Source: an uncultured Demequina sp.
Lineage (GTDB): Bacteria; Actinomycetota; Actinomycetes; Actinomycetales; Demequinaceae
Direction of reading: 5' to 3'
Assembly: GCA_937925595.1 (NCBI GenBank)
Contig: CALALQ010000481.1
Coordinates: 1 to 30,307, forward strand
Length of the DNA: 30,307 nucleotides
Shown here: positions 16,690 through 24,926 of the stretch, piece by piece
Numbering within the stretch: the first letter of the stretch is position 1
How the letters are laid out: every line of letters starts with the position of its first letter
The notes under the pieces: generated by a model
Seen by the model: the letters and a program-made list of their open reading frames with translations, nothing else
Databases searched by the model: none
Told to the model about the DNA's origin: nothing
Position numbers and translations under genes: made by a program

Positions 16690-17280
16690 CTACTTGATGA
16701 CTACACGGAGTGGGACGGACTTGGTGGTGGTCTTCTTGCCGTCAGAGAGATCGACGGTCACCTTGAGGGCCACTACTGCAGTCTTCAACTTGGTCCTGCC
16801 CCCAGTGTTGAAGAACACCATTCCGTTCTCGCTGGCCAGGCTGTAGGACGCACTGGCCGAGTTGAACGACTTGCACTTAGTGCCGGCGTACGTAGCGGCG
16901 AACTCCGCGATAACCGGTGTCCCGCCCCCAAAGTATTCGTTGGGAGTGCCGAGGGACGCCGAGGTCGCGAGGGCGCTAGTCCCTGACATTGTCAGCGTCG
17001 TGGTCAGGCAAATCCGCTTGACCTTCAGGTTGCAGCCGTAAGGAATGTCCACGCGCGCGCCAACCTTCAACGGCTGGAGGTCGATCTTCGCCGAACCGTC
17101 GTTCTGCTTGTATCCGGAGATTGATCCATAGATGTCTCTTATTCCACAGCCGGAATTGCCGTAGACAACTTCGTTGAAACGCACCTTGGCATCGGCGGCT
17201 CCCGCTGGTGCGGAAGCACCTACCATCAGCATGAGCACGGCAGCGATGACGGCCCACGACTTCTTCACAGAGTTCTTCAA
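16690..17280 (-). CDS. Predicted secreted protein of unknown function, four cysteines
   Basis: I do not recognise this 196-residue protein. It has a clear Sec signal peptide (KKSWAVIAAVLMLMVGASAPAGAADA) and a Ser/Thr/Gly-rich, probably all-beta mature part with four cysteines (SGCGIRD, YGCNLK, RICLTT, TKCKSF), which would allow two disulfides. The start is TTG 17280 behind a GGGGGAAG Shine-Dalgarno sequence. By hand count of a few 60-base stretches its GC is about 45-57 percent, well below its neighbours. It splits the usual prfB-ftsE neighbourhood. Low GC, TTG start and position suggest a recent insertion; an extracellular or wall-associated role is inference. Confidence 0.75.
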   Translation of the reverse strand: MKNSVKKSWAVIAAVLMLMVGASAPAGAADAKVRFNEVVYGNSGCGIRDIYGSISGYKQNDGSAKIDLQPLKVGARVDIPYGCNLKVKRICLTTTLTMSGTSALATSASLGTPNEYFGGGTPVIAEFAATYAGTKCKSFNSASASYSLASENGMVFFNTGGRTKLKTAVVALKVTVDLSDGKKTTTKSVPLRVVIK

Positions 17281-17371
17281 GACTTCCCCCTATCAGGAAA
17301 CCGAGTGGTCCCTGTTGACACCCCGGTGCGCGAAACCGTACTAGGCGCGGGGGTTGTGGGTCACGGCGACA

Positions 17372-17386
17372 CGCGGCTCAGCCGCG
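17372..17386 (-). terminator. Hairpin just after prfB
   Basis: CGCGGC-TGA-GCCGCG, a six-base stem with a three-base loop, four bases after the prfB stop. It is short and has no U-tract, so it is a weak terminator candidate. Confidence 0.35.
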
Positions 17387-17390
17387 CCCG

Positions 17391-18500
17391 CTACTCGCCA
17401 GCGGCAGCGCTGCGGCGCCAGCGGATGCCGGCATCGATGAAGCCGTCGATCTCGCCGTCAAACACGAGCTGGGGGTTGCCGGACTCGTACCCGGTACGGA
17501 GGTCCTTCACAAGCTGCTGGCCATAGAGGAAGTAGGACCGCATCTGGTCGCCCCATGACGCCTTGATGTCTCCGGCGAGCTCCTTCTTCTGCGCTGCCTC
17601 TTCCTCTTTCTTGAGGAGCAGCAGTCGCGTCTGGAGCACTCGCATGGCGGCGGCGCGGTTCTGGATCTGGCTCTTCTCGTCCTGCATCGAGACCACGATG
17701 CCCGTCGGGATGTGGGTGATCCGCACGGCCGAGTCAGTCGTGTTCACGGACTGGCCGCCGGGGCCCGACGAGCGGAACACGTCGACGCGGATGTCGGATT
17801 CGGGAACCTCGACCTCCTGGGCCTCCTCCATGATGGGAATGACCTCGACGGCCGCGAAGCTGGTCTGGCGCTTGTCGGCAGAGCCAAAGGGACTGATGCG
17901 CGCGAGGCGGTGGGTGCCTGCCTCGACCGACAGCGTTCCGTACGCGTACGGGGCGTCCACCTCGAAGGTCGCGGACTTGATGCCAGCGCCCTCCGCATAC
18001 GAGGTGTCCATCACCTTGGTGGGGTAGCCGTGGCGTTCGGCCCACCGCAGGTACATGCGGAGCAGCATCTCGGCAAAGTCGGTGGCGTCGTCGCCGCCCG
18101 CACCGGAGCGGATGGTCACGACGGCTCCGCGGTCGTCCCACTCCCCCGTCATGAGGGTGCGCACTTCCATTGCCTGCAGATCGGTCTTGACCTTGGCAAG
18201 CTCCACCTCGGCCTCGGCAAGCGTCTCTGCGTCTTCGCCTTCGATGCCCATCTCGACGAGCACCTCGAGGTCGTCGATGCGCTGCCGCATCGAATTGAGA
18301 CGTTCAAGTTCGTTCTGCGCCTGGCTCAGCTTGCTGGTGACGGCCTGGGCGTTCTCTTGGTTGTCCCACAGGTCCGGCGCGGCGGCCTGCTCGGACAGTT
18401 CCGCGATGCGCTTCTTGAGTGCGTCGGGGTCGCTCACCGCCTCGATCTGGGCGAACGTTGTGCGCAGCGCCGCAAGTTCGGCGGGAAAGTCGGTGACCAC
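17391..18500 (-). CDS. prfB: Peptide chain release factor 2
   Basis: 369 residues. RF2 reads UGA and UAA stop codons and triggers peptide release. The SPF tripeptide at 203-205 ([12 protein letters not shown]) distinguishes RF2 from RF1, and GGQ lies at 248-250 ([10 protein letters not shown]). The frame is open throughout, so the programmed +1 frameshift found in many prfB genes is absent. The frame is also open upstream to 18635, but that extension is composed of intergenic repeat sequence. GTG 18500 ([16 protein letters not shown]) fits the family start, and a TAGAAT -10 lies eight bases upstream, consistent with a leaderless mRNA. Confidence 0.96.
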   Translation of the reverse strand: MVTDFPAELAALRTTFAQIEAVSDPDALKKRIAELSEQAAAPDLWDNQENAQAVTSKLSQAQNELERLNSMRQRIDDLEVLVEMGIEGEDAETLAEAEVELAKVKTDLQAMEVRTLMTGEWDDRGAVVTIRSGAGGDDATDFAEMLLRMYLRWAERHGYPTKVMDTSYAEGAGIKSATFEVDAPYAYGTLSVEAGTHRLARISPFGSADKRQTSFAAVEVIPIMEEAQEVEVPESDIRVDVFRSSGPGGQSVNTTDSAVRITHIPTGIVVSMQDEKSQIQNRAAAMRVLQTRLLLLKKEEEAAQKKELAGDIKASWGDQMRSYFLYGQQLVKDLRTGYESGNPQLVFDGEIDGFIDAGIRWRRSAAAGE

Positions 18501-18508
18501 AACGAGCG

Positions 18509-18514
18509 ATTCTA
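18509..18514 (-). promoter_or_regulatory. -10 element of the prfB promoter
   Basis: TAGAAT on the minus strand, eight bases before the GTG start at 18500. No Shine-Dalgarno sequence is present. The position where a -35 would lie overlaps a copy of the CCGACGCTG motif. Confidence 0.5.
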
Positions 18515-18524
18515 CCGGGGAGAT

Positions 18525-18572
18525 GGCCGACGCTGCGGCGGGGCCCGCACTCAGGTCACCACAGCGTCGGCC
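18525..18572. repeat. Inverted pair of the enriched 9-mer upstream of prfB
   Basis: GGCCGACGCTG (18525-18535) and CAGCGTCGGCC (18562-18572) form a perfect 11-base inverted repeat with a 26-base spacer. Paired, inverted copies near gene ends are also known for DNA uptake sequences in Neisseria and Haemophilus. Confidence 0.7.
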
Positions 18573-18579
18573 CAAGACC

Positions 18580-18637
18580 GGTTGCGGTACGTGAGTGTCG
18601 CGAAACTGCCGTTTCGCGACACTCAGATACCGCAACC
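18580..18637. repeat. REP-like palindrome, copy A
   Basis: Two 27-base arms around a four-base loop pair with two adjacent mismatches. The left arm begins GGTTGCGGTACGTGAGTGTC; the right arm ends CACTCAGATACCGCAACC. The same element recurs at 26153-26204. It lies between the adhE terminator and prfB and would form a very stable hairpin in RNA or single-stranded DNA. Confidence 0.85.
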
Positions 18638-18661
18638 AGGTGTGGGGCGGGGAGCCACAGA

Positions 18662-18690
18662 GGCCCCGTCACCTCCTGGGTGACGGGGCC
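18662..18690 (-). terminator. Terminator of adhE
   Basis: GGCCCCGTCACC and GGTGACGGGGCC form a perfect 12-base stem with a five-base loop, 20 bases after the adhE stop. No U-tract follows. Confidence 0.7.
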
Positions 18691-18710
18691 CCTGCTGGAG
18701 GAGGGAACGA

Positions 18711-21419
18711 TCAGGCCTTGTTGGCCTTGCGCACCCGGGCCTTGGGAGAGGGCTCCTTGGTGAGCCCTGCGCGGACCGCCTCGAAGGAGGTGCCGTAGTA
18801 AGCGGCCTCCATCATGGTCTTCATGTCCTCGAGCATCGGCAGGCGGGGGTTCGCCGGTGCGCACTGGTCCTCGTACGCGTTCATGGCGAGGGTGTCGAGG
18901 CTCGACATGAACTCCGCCTCGTCGATGCCGATCTCCTGGAACGAGCCCTCAATGCCCACCTTGGCGCGCAGGTCCTCGACGGCGCTCGCGTACGCCTCGA
19001 CGGCCTCCTCGGGAGTGGAGCACGGCAGGCCGAGCACCTTGGCGATCTCCTGGAACCGCTCGGGAGCCACGTAGCTCTCCTGCTTGGGCCACGACGTGGG
19101 CTTGGTGGGGACCTTGCCGTTGTAGCGGATCACGTGCGGGAGATACACGGCGTTGGTGCGGCCGTGCGCGATGTGGAAGGTCGAACCGGTGACGTGGGAC
19201 ATCGCGTGCACCAGTCCAAGGAACGCGTTGCCGAATGCCATGCCCGCGATGGTCGCGGCGTTGTGCATCTTCTCGCGGGCCTTGACCGCCTTGCCGCCCT
19301 CGTTCACGGACTCCACGATGTTCTCGAACACCATGCGGATGGCCTGCAGGGCCATGCCGTCAGTGAAGTCGTTCGCGTAGACGGAGACGTACGCCTCCGT
19401 GGCGTGGGTCAGCGCGTCCATACCGGAGTCCGCAGCCACACGTCCGGGCATCGAGGCGGTGAGGACGGGGTCCACGATCGCCACGGTGGGCGTCAGCGCG
19501 TAGTCCGCGAGCGGGTACTTGCGCCCCGTCTCGGGGTCGGAGATGACCGCGAAGGGGGTGACCTCCGCGCCGGTTCCCGAGGTAGTGGGGATGCAGACCA
19601 GCTTGGCGAGCTCACCCAGCTTGGGGAAGGTGAACGCGCGCTTGCGGACGTCGAAGAACTTCTCCTTCAGGTCGCTGAACACCACCTCCGGGTGCTCGTA
19701 CATGAGCCACATGACCTTCGCGGCGTCCATGGGCGAGCCACCGCCAACCGCGATGATCGTGTCGGGCTTGAAGGCCCGCAACACCTCGGCACCCTTGGTG
19801 ACGGTGCCCACGCTCGGCTCCGGCTCCACGTTGTCGATGATCTGCAGGGACACGTTGTTGGTGCGGCGACGCAGCACGTCGATCACCTTGTCCACGATGC
19901 CGATGCGGGTCATGGTCGCGTCGGTGATGATCGTGACGCGCTCGACATCGGGCATGTCGCGCAGGTACTGGATCGCGTTGGGCTCGAAGTACGTCTTGGC
20001 AGGCACCTTGAACCACTGCATGTTGTTGTTCCTCCGGCCGATCCGCTTGACGTTGATGAGGTTCACCGCGGTGACGTTGTTGCTCACCGAGTTCGCTCCA
20101 TAGGAGCCGCAGCCCAGGGTCAGCGACGGCAGGAACGCGTTGTAGATGTCGCCGATGCCGCCGTGGCTCGACGGCGAGTTGGTGATCACGCGGATCGCCT
20201 TGACGCGCTTGCCGAACTCGAGGATGAGGTCCTCATCGGTGGCGTGAATGGCTGCCGAGTGGCCCAGTCCGTGGAACTCCACCATCTGCTCCGCGTAGGT
20301 CAGGCCCTGCTCGGTGGTCTCGGACTTCAGGACCGCCAGGACGGGGCACAGCTTCTCGCGGGTCAAGGGCTCGTCCTCGCCCACCTTGGACACCTCAACC
20401 AAGATGATCGAGGTCTCGTCCGGGACGGTGAATCCGGCCTGCTCCGCGATCCACTGGGGAGACTTGCCCACAACAGCCGGGTTGAGCTTGGCGCCAGCGC
20501 AGTTGCTGCCCGACGCTGTCACACCGAAGATGAACTCCTCCAGCTTCTCCTTGTCCGCCTTGGTAGCGCGGTACGCGTGGAGACGGTCGAACTCGCTCAT
20601 CGCCTCGTCGTAGATCTGGGCGTCGATGATCGCGGCCTGCTCGGAGGCGCACACCATGCCGTTGTCGAAGGCCTTGGAGACCACGATGTCGTTGACGGCT
20701 CGCTTGAGCTTTGCCGACCTGTGGATGTAGGCGGGGACGTTGCCTGCGCCAACACCCAGTGCGGGCTTGCCGCAGCTGTACGCCGCCTTGACCATCGCGT
20801 TGCCGCCGGTCGCGAGGATCATTGAGACGCCAGGGTGGTTCATGAGGACGCTGGTCGCCTCAAGCGAAGGCTCCTCGACCCACTGAATGCAGTTCTCGGG
20901 AGCGCCGGCTTCGATTGCCGCATCGCGAACGATCTTGGCGGCCGCCACGGAGGACTCCTGCGCGTTCGGGTGGAACGCAAAGATGATGGGGTTGCGCGTC
21001 TTGAGCGCGATGAGCGACTTGAAGATCGCGGTCGAGGTGGGGTTGGTGACCGGGGTGATGCCGGCGACCACGCCCACGGGCTCTGCGATCTCCGTGATGC
21101 CGAGGATGGGGTCTTCGCTGATGACGCCCACGGTCTTCATGGGTGCCATCGAGTGGGTCACGTGCTCGCAGGCGAAGATGTTCTTCACCGCCTTGTCTTC
21201 GAAGACTCCGCGACCGGTCTCCTCAACGGCGAGCTTGGCGAGAGCGCCGTGCTGGTTGAGGGCCGCGACGGACGCCTTCTTGACGAGCAGGTTGACGTCA
21301 TCCTGGGTGAAGGCGCTGTAGGCCTGCAGTGCGGCCTTGGCCTTCGCAACCAGGGAGTCAATTGCCTCGGCGACAGGCGTCGGTGCGGTTTCCGGTGCGG
21401 TGGGGCTGGTGGTTGTCAT
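18711..21419 (-). CDS. adhE: Bifunctional acetaldehyde-CoA/alcohol dehydrogenase AdhE
   Basis: About 902 residues. It reduces acetyl-CoA to acetaldehyde and then ethanol with two NADH, the main electron sink in mixed-acid fermentation. The N-terminal CoA-acylating aldehyde dehydrogenase half has the catalytic Cys in NGMVCASEQA (about 257 from this start). The C-terminal iron alcohol dehydrogenase half shows GGGSPMDAAK, DSGMDALTHATEAYVS and HAMSHVTGSTFHIAHG with the iron-binding histidines. AdhE normally forms spirosomes. ATG 21419 follows a strong Shine-Dalgarno sequence (GGAGGAG nine bases upstream). An in-frame GTG at 21467 sits at leaderless distance from a -10, adding 16 basic residues if used. 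Confidence 0.95.
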   Translation of the reverse strand: MTTTSPTAPETAPTPVAEAIDSLVAKAKAALQAYSAFTQDDVNLLVKKASVAALNQHGALAKLAVEETGRGVFEDKAVKNIFACEHVTHSMAPMKTVGVISEDPILGITEIAEPVGVVAGITPVTNPTSTAIFKSLIALKTRNPIIFAFHPNAQESSVAAAKIVRDAAIEAGAPENCIQWVEEPSLEATSVLMNHPGVSMILATGGNAMVKAAYSCGKPALGVGAGNVPAYIHRSAKLKRAVNDIVVSKAFDNGMVCASEQAAIIDAQIYDEAMSEFDRLHAYRATKADKEKLEEFIFGVTASGSNCAGAKLNPAVVGKSPQWIAEQAGFTVPDETSIILVEVSKVGEDEPLTREKLCPVLAVLKSETTEQGLTYAEQMVEFHGLGHSAAIHATDEDLILEFGKRVKAIRVITNSPSSHGGIGDIYNAFLPSLTLGCGSYGANSVSNNVTAVNLINVKRIGRRNNNMQWFKVPAKTYFEPNAIQYLRDMPDVERVTIITDATMTRIGIVDKVIDVLRRRTNNVSLQIIDNVEPEPSVGTVTKGAEVLRAFKPDTIIAVGGGSPMDAAKVMWLMYEHPEVVFSDLKEKFFDVRKRAFTFPKLGELAKLVCIPTTSGTGAEVTPFAVISDPETGRKYPLADYALTPTVAIVDPVLTASMPGRVAADSGMDALTHATEAYVSVYANDFTDGMALQAIRMVFENIVESVNEGGKAVKAREKMHNAATIAGMAFGNAFLGLVHAMSHVTGSTFHIAHGRTNAVYLPHVIRYNGKVPTKPTSWPKQESYVAPERFQEIAKVLGLPCSTPEEAVEAYASAVEDLRAKVGIEGSFQEIGIDEAEFMSSLDTLAMNAYEDQCAPANPRLPMLEDMKTMMEAAYYGTSFEAVRAGLTKEPSPKARVRKANKA

Positions 21420-21473
21420 CTTCCTCTTCTCCTCCATCGGGACCAGTGGGGACTTCTTCCTGGTCACACTTCG

Positions 21474-21479
21474 ACGTTA
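21474..21479 (-). promoter_or_regulatory. -10 element of the adhE promoter
   Basis: TAACGT on the minus strand, then six bases to GTG 21467. Either the mRNA is leaderless from 21467, or it has a 48-base leader to the Shine-Dalgarno-led ATG 21419. Confidence 0.5.
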
Positions 21480-21514
21480 GGGGCGAGGTTGAGTCTTTTC
21501 GCCGGTCAAAAGTC

Positions 21515-21534
21515 CCGGGGACTAAAGGCCCGAA
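21515..21534 (-). promoter_or_regulatory. DosR/DevR-like box upstream of adhE
   Basis: Minus strand TTCGGGCCTTTAGTCCCCGG matches 17 of 20 positions of the mycobacterial DosR consensus (TTSGGGACTWWAGTCCCSAA). Its centre is about 57 bases upstream of the predicted start site. An abutting GGGACTTTTGACC at 21504-21516 is a half-matching second box centred near -42.5. A NarL/LuxR-type hypoxia or redox regulator is therefore a candidate activator of adhE. Confidence 0.5.
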
Positions 21535-21573
21535 AGGCCGCGCTCAACGAGACAGAGCTCGGAGCGCGGCCTT
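21534..21573 (-). terminator. Hairpin after the OFA transporter operon
   Basis: AAGGCCGCGCTC and GAGCGCGGCCTT form a perfect 12-base stem with a 16-base loop, 54 bases after the small-subunit stop. Two smaller stems (21577-21589 and around 21596-21611) precede it. It separates this operon from adhE. Confidence 0.55.
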
Positions 21574-21626
21574 CCACCGCTTCCAGCGGTACCCGCCGCT
21601 GGGGGCAGCGGGTGGGGTCTATTGCG

Positions 21627-21737
21627 TCAACCGGTGAACAGGGCCGAGGCCTTGATCACCGTCTGGCTGATGCCGTACAGCAGGCCGGCACCGACGATGA
21701 CCCACAGGACGTACGCGAGGATCTGCGAGGTCTTCAT
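21627..21737 (-). CDS. MFS transporter small subunit-like membrane peptide (36 aa)
   Basis: A 36-residue single-pass membrane peptide beginning MKTSQILAYVLWVIVGAGLL and ending ASALFTG. It starts at ATG 21737, one base after the stop of the OFA-family transporter gene, with AAAGGAGT as Shine-Dalgarno sequence. Very small membrane proteins encoded directly after oxalate/formate-antiporter-type MFS genes are a recognised companion family; the pairing and hydrophobic helix fit that. It probably associates with the transporter to stabilise or modulate it, which is inference. It is easily missed because of its length. Confidence 0.75.
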   Translation of the reverse strand: MKTSQILAYVLWVIVGAGLLYGISQTVIKASALFTG

Positions 21738-21738
21738 G

Positions 21739-23097
21739 TCAGGACTCCTTTGCGGCGCGAACGGGGACGCGGTCGTGGTCGGAGATGGCGTCTTCCGGCT
21801 CGTGGTACTTGGCCGGAATCTTCCTCACGAGCAGGTTGGCCGTGAAGCCGATGAGCAGCACGCCCACCATGACGAGCATCGACGGGCGGTACAGGTCCGC
21901 GCCCACGTAGCCCTTGGCTTCGAGGAAGTCGAGCAGTCCGTTGACGATCAGCGGACCGGCGATGCCGGCGGCGGACCAGGCGGTGAGCAGGCGACCGTGA
22001 ATGGCACCCACCTCGAACTCTCCGAACACGTCCTTGAGGTATGCGGGGATCGTCGCGAAGCCGCCGCCGTAGAACGTGAGGATGAGCACCACGAGCAGCA
22101 CAAACAGCAGCATCGACTTGGGACCAACGGTGGCGACCAGCGTGTAGGCGATGGCGCCAACGCCAAGGAAGATCATGTAGACCCGCTTGCGGCCAATGAA
22201 GTCAGAAGCGCTGGACCAGCCGATGCGGCCACCCATGTTGGCGAGCGACAGCAGGCCGACAAAGCCGGCCGCGGCCGCCGCGGACACTGCGGGGAACAGG
22301 TCCTCAATCATCGGCTTGGCGTTCTCGAGGATGCCGATGCCAGCCGTGACGTTGGTGAACAGCACGATCCACAGCATCCAGAACGACCACGTCTTGATCG
22401 CGTTCTTGGCGTTCACCTGGCCGGAGGCCAGTTTGGGACGGTGGGCGCTGGGCCCCCAGCCTTGCGGCTTCCAGCCCTTGGGAGGAACGCGCACAACGAC
22501 CGCACCAAGCACCATCATGACGAGGTAGATCGCTCCCATCGTGAGGAACGTGGGGGTGAGCGCCTCGACCTCGGTGTCGCCGAGGTTGGCGAGCAGCGTC
22601 GACGACAGCGGTGCCGCGAGCATCGCGCCTCCGCCAAAGCCCATGATCGCAAGGCCCGTCGCGAGGCCCGGCCGGTCGGGGAACCACTTGATGAGCGTTG
22701 ACACCGGCGAGATGTAGCCGATGCCAAGTCCCATGCCGCCAATGACGCCGTAGCCCAGGTACATGAGCCACAGCTGCTCGGTGGCGATCGCGATCGCGCT
22801 GAGCGCGAAGCCGGTGGTCCAGAAGGTCGCGGCGAGCACCATGGCCTTGCGCGGGCCGTTGCGCTCCATCCAGCGGCCGCCAAAGGCCGCGGACAGGCCC
22901 AGCATCACGATCGAGATCGAGAAGATCACACCGATCTGTGTGTGGCTCGCGTCGAAGTGCTCGCGCATGGGGTCTTTGAAGACGGACAGCGCGTAGACCT
23001 GACCAATGCTCAGGTGGACTGCGAGCGCCGCAGGCGGAACCAGCCAGCGGTTATACGTTGGCGGTGCAACTATGGCGCTGCGATCGAGGATCGACAT
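21739..23097 (-). CDS. OFA (oxalate/formate antiporter) family MFS transporter
   Basis: A 452-residue, 12-helix inner-membrane carrier. Characteristic segments are SIGQVYALSVFKDPM in helix 1, GGRWMERNGPRKAM in the 2-3 loop, GIGYISPVSTLIKWFPDRPGLATGLAIMGFGGGA (helices 4-5) and DFIGRKRVYM in the 8-9 loop. The family carries small carboxylates such as oxalate, formate or pyruvate-type monocarboxylates. Next to adhE and pnt, a fermentation-acid or formate role is plausible, but no formate lyase gene is in the window. The start is ATG 23097 with GGGAG as Shine-Dalgarno sequence. The 36-residue companion follows one base after the stop. Confidence 0.9.
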   Translation of the reverse strand: MSILDRSAIVAPPTYNRWLVPPAALAVHLSIGQVYALSVFKDPMREHFDASHTQIGVIFSISIVMLGLSAAFGGRWMERNGPRKAMVLAATFWTTGFALSAIAIATEQLWLMYLGYGVIGGMGLGIGYISPVSTLIKWFPDRPGLATGLAIMGFGGGAMLAAPLSSTLLANLGDTEVEALTPTFLTMGAIYLVMMVLGAVVVRVPPKGWKPQGWGPSAHRPKLASGQVNAKNAIKTWSFWMLWIVLFTNVTAGIGILENAKPMIEDLFPAVSAAAAAGFVGLLSLANMGGRIGWSSASDFIGRKRVYMIFLGVGAIAYTLVATVGPKSMLLFVLLVVLILTFYGGGFATIPAYLKDVFGEFEVGAIHGRLLTAWSAAGIAGPLIVNGLLDFLEAKGYVGADLYRPSMLVMVGVLLIGFTANLLVRKIPAKYHEPEDAISDHDRVPVRAAKES

Positions 23098-23140
23098 TGA
23101 TGCTCCCTGGGACGAGGACTCGTTGGTGCTGTCATCGTCT

Positions 23141-23156
23141 CGGCACTTTCGTGCCG
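23141..23156 (-). terminator. Small hairpin between pntB and the OFA transporter
   Basis: CGGCAC-GAAA-GTGCCG on the minus strand: a six-base stem with a GNRA tetraloop, 26 bases after the pntB stop. It has no U-tract, so it may attenuate or stabilise rather than terminate. Confidence 0.4.
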
Positions 23157-23181
23157 CGGAGCGGGACCTTGGTCCGAACGT

Positions 23182-24617
23182 TTACGCCGCGTATTCCTTG
23201 AGCGCGGCGAGGATCTGGCCAAGGCCCTTCTTAGCGTCGGCAAAGAGCATTCCGGTCTTGGAATCCGTGTACAACTCGTTCTCCAGGCCGGCGTATCCGT
23301 GCCCCATGGATCGCTTGATGACGACGATGGATTTGGCCTTGTCGACGTCGAGGATCGGCATGCCGCTGATCGCGTTGCCCTGTCGGCGCGCGGCAGGGTT
23401 CGTGACGTCGTTGGCACCCACGACGAGCGCGACGTCGCAGGTGGCGAACTCCGGGTTCACGTCCTCCATCTCGAGCAGCTGCGGGTACGGCACGTCTGCC
23501 TCCGCGAGCAGCACGTTCATATGTCCTGGCATGCGCCCGGCGACCGGATGGATCGCGTAGTACACGGTCACGCCGCGATCGGTGAGCGCCTTGCCCAGTT
23601 CCCCGGCTTCTCGCTGGGCTTGGGCCGCAGCAAGGCCGTAACCAGGCACGATGATCACCTTGGAGGCGTAGGCGAGCCTCAGGGCCACGTCGTCGGGGTC
23701 GGTGCGGCGCACTTCCCCGCCCGACGCTGCGGCGGCTCCAGCGGGAGCGTCGCCAGTGCCGAACCCGCCCACCATGATGCTGAGTACGGAACGGTTCATA
23801 GCGTCGGCCATGAGCTTGGTGAGGATGGTTCCGGAGGCGCCCACAAGGCCGCCCGCGACGATGAGGATGTCGCTGCCCACAACGAAGCCGGACATCGCGA
23901 CCGCGAGGCCCGTGAAGGCGTTGAGCAGCGAGACCACAACCGGCATGTCGGCGCCGCCGATGGGCAACACCATGAGCACGCCGAAGGCGAGCGACGCGGC
24001 AGTGAGGACGAGCATCGGCGCAACACCGGGCGACACGATGAGCCACACCACGGAACCGAGGCCAAGCAGGCCGGATGCGATCATGAGCAGTCGCGAACCA
24101 GGGAAGGAGATGGGCGCGCCGGAGACCCAGCCCTGCAGCTTGCCAGCCGCGATGAGCGAGCCCGTGAAAGTGATCGAGCCGATCAGCAGGTCAAGGCCCA
24201 CGAACAGCAGCACGGACACCGGCAGTGCCGAGTAGTCCGCACCGAGCCGTTCCATGAACTCAAACTGATGCAGCAGCTCTGGGAAGGCGATCAGGGCCGC
24301 CGCACCGCCGCCCACGGCGTTGAACAGCGACACGAGTTGCGGCATCGCGGTCATCTTGACCCGGCGCGCGCCCCAGGCCCCCGCCACTGAGCCGACCGCC
24401 GTGCCCGCAATCAGCACAGCCCAGCCGGTCCCCGTCACATAGAAGTGCTCGCCGCAGCCCACCAGGGCCACGGTCGCGAGAATCGCCGACGCCATGCCAG
24501 CCGCGCTCAGCAGGTTGCCTGTGCGAGCGGTCGCCGGGGAGCGCATGAGGTGAAGCCCCATGACGAACGTGGCCGCAGCCACGAGGTAGGTCAGGCCGAC
24601 GACGGCCTCGAGCGCGC

Positions 24618-24621
<4 letters not shown>
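23182..24621 (-). CDS. pntB: NAD(P) transhydrogenase beta subunit
   Basis: 479 residues. PntB holds most of the proton channel (about nine hydrophobic segments, residues 1-280) and the NADP(H)-binding domain III (about 300-479). Typical domain III motifs are VIIVPGYGLAAAQAQ, VYYAIHPVAGRMPGHMNVLLAEADVPY, VVGANDVTNPAA and VIKRSMGHGYAG. With PntAA and PntAB it couples proton inflow to reduction of NADP+ by NADH, supplying NADPH. The start overlaps pntAB by four bases. A short linker rich in Ala and Gly (APAGAAAASGG) joins membrane and soluble parts. Confidence 0.96.

Positions 24622-24922
<301 letters not shown>

Positions 24923-24926
<4 letters not shown>

Noticed and set aside
17391..18500. 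Programmed +1 frameshift in prfB
   Set aside because: The frame is uninterrupted near the N-terminus; no in-frame TGA with slippery CTT was seen.
18501..18635. N-terminal extension of prfB from ATG 18635
   Set aside because: It would encode the REP-like repeat and an inverted 9-mer pair as protein; RF2 homology begins at GTG 18500, just after a -10 element.
19134..20825. Plus-strand open frame of 563 codons inside adhE
   Set aside because: Complete overlap with the well-supported adhE on the other strand; composition (HVVD, GLGD repeats) is that of an antisense shadow.
21468..21626. Rex-type operator (TTGTGA-N-TCACAA) expected upstream of adhE
   Set aside because: No such dyad found here or upstream of pntAA; the DosR-like box is the better candidate.
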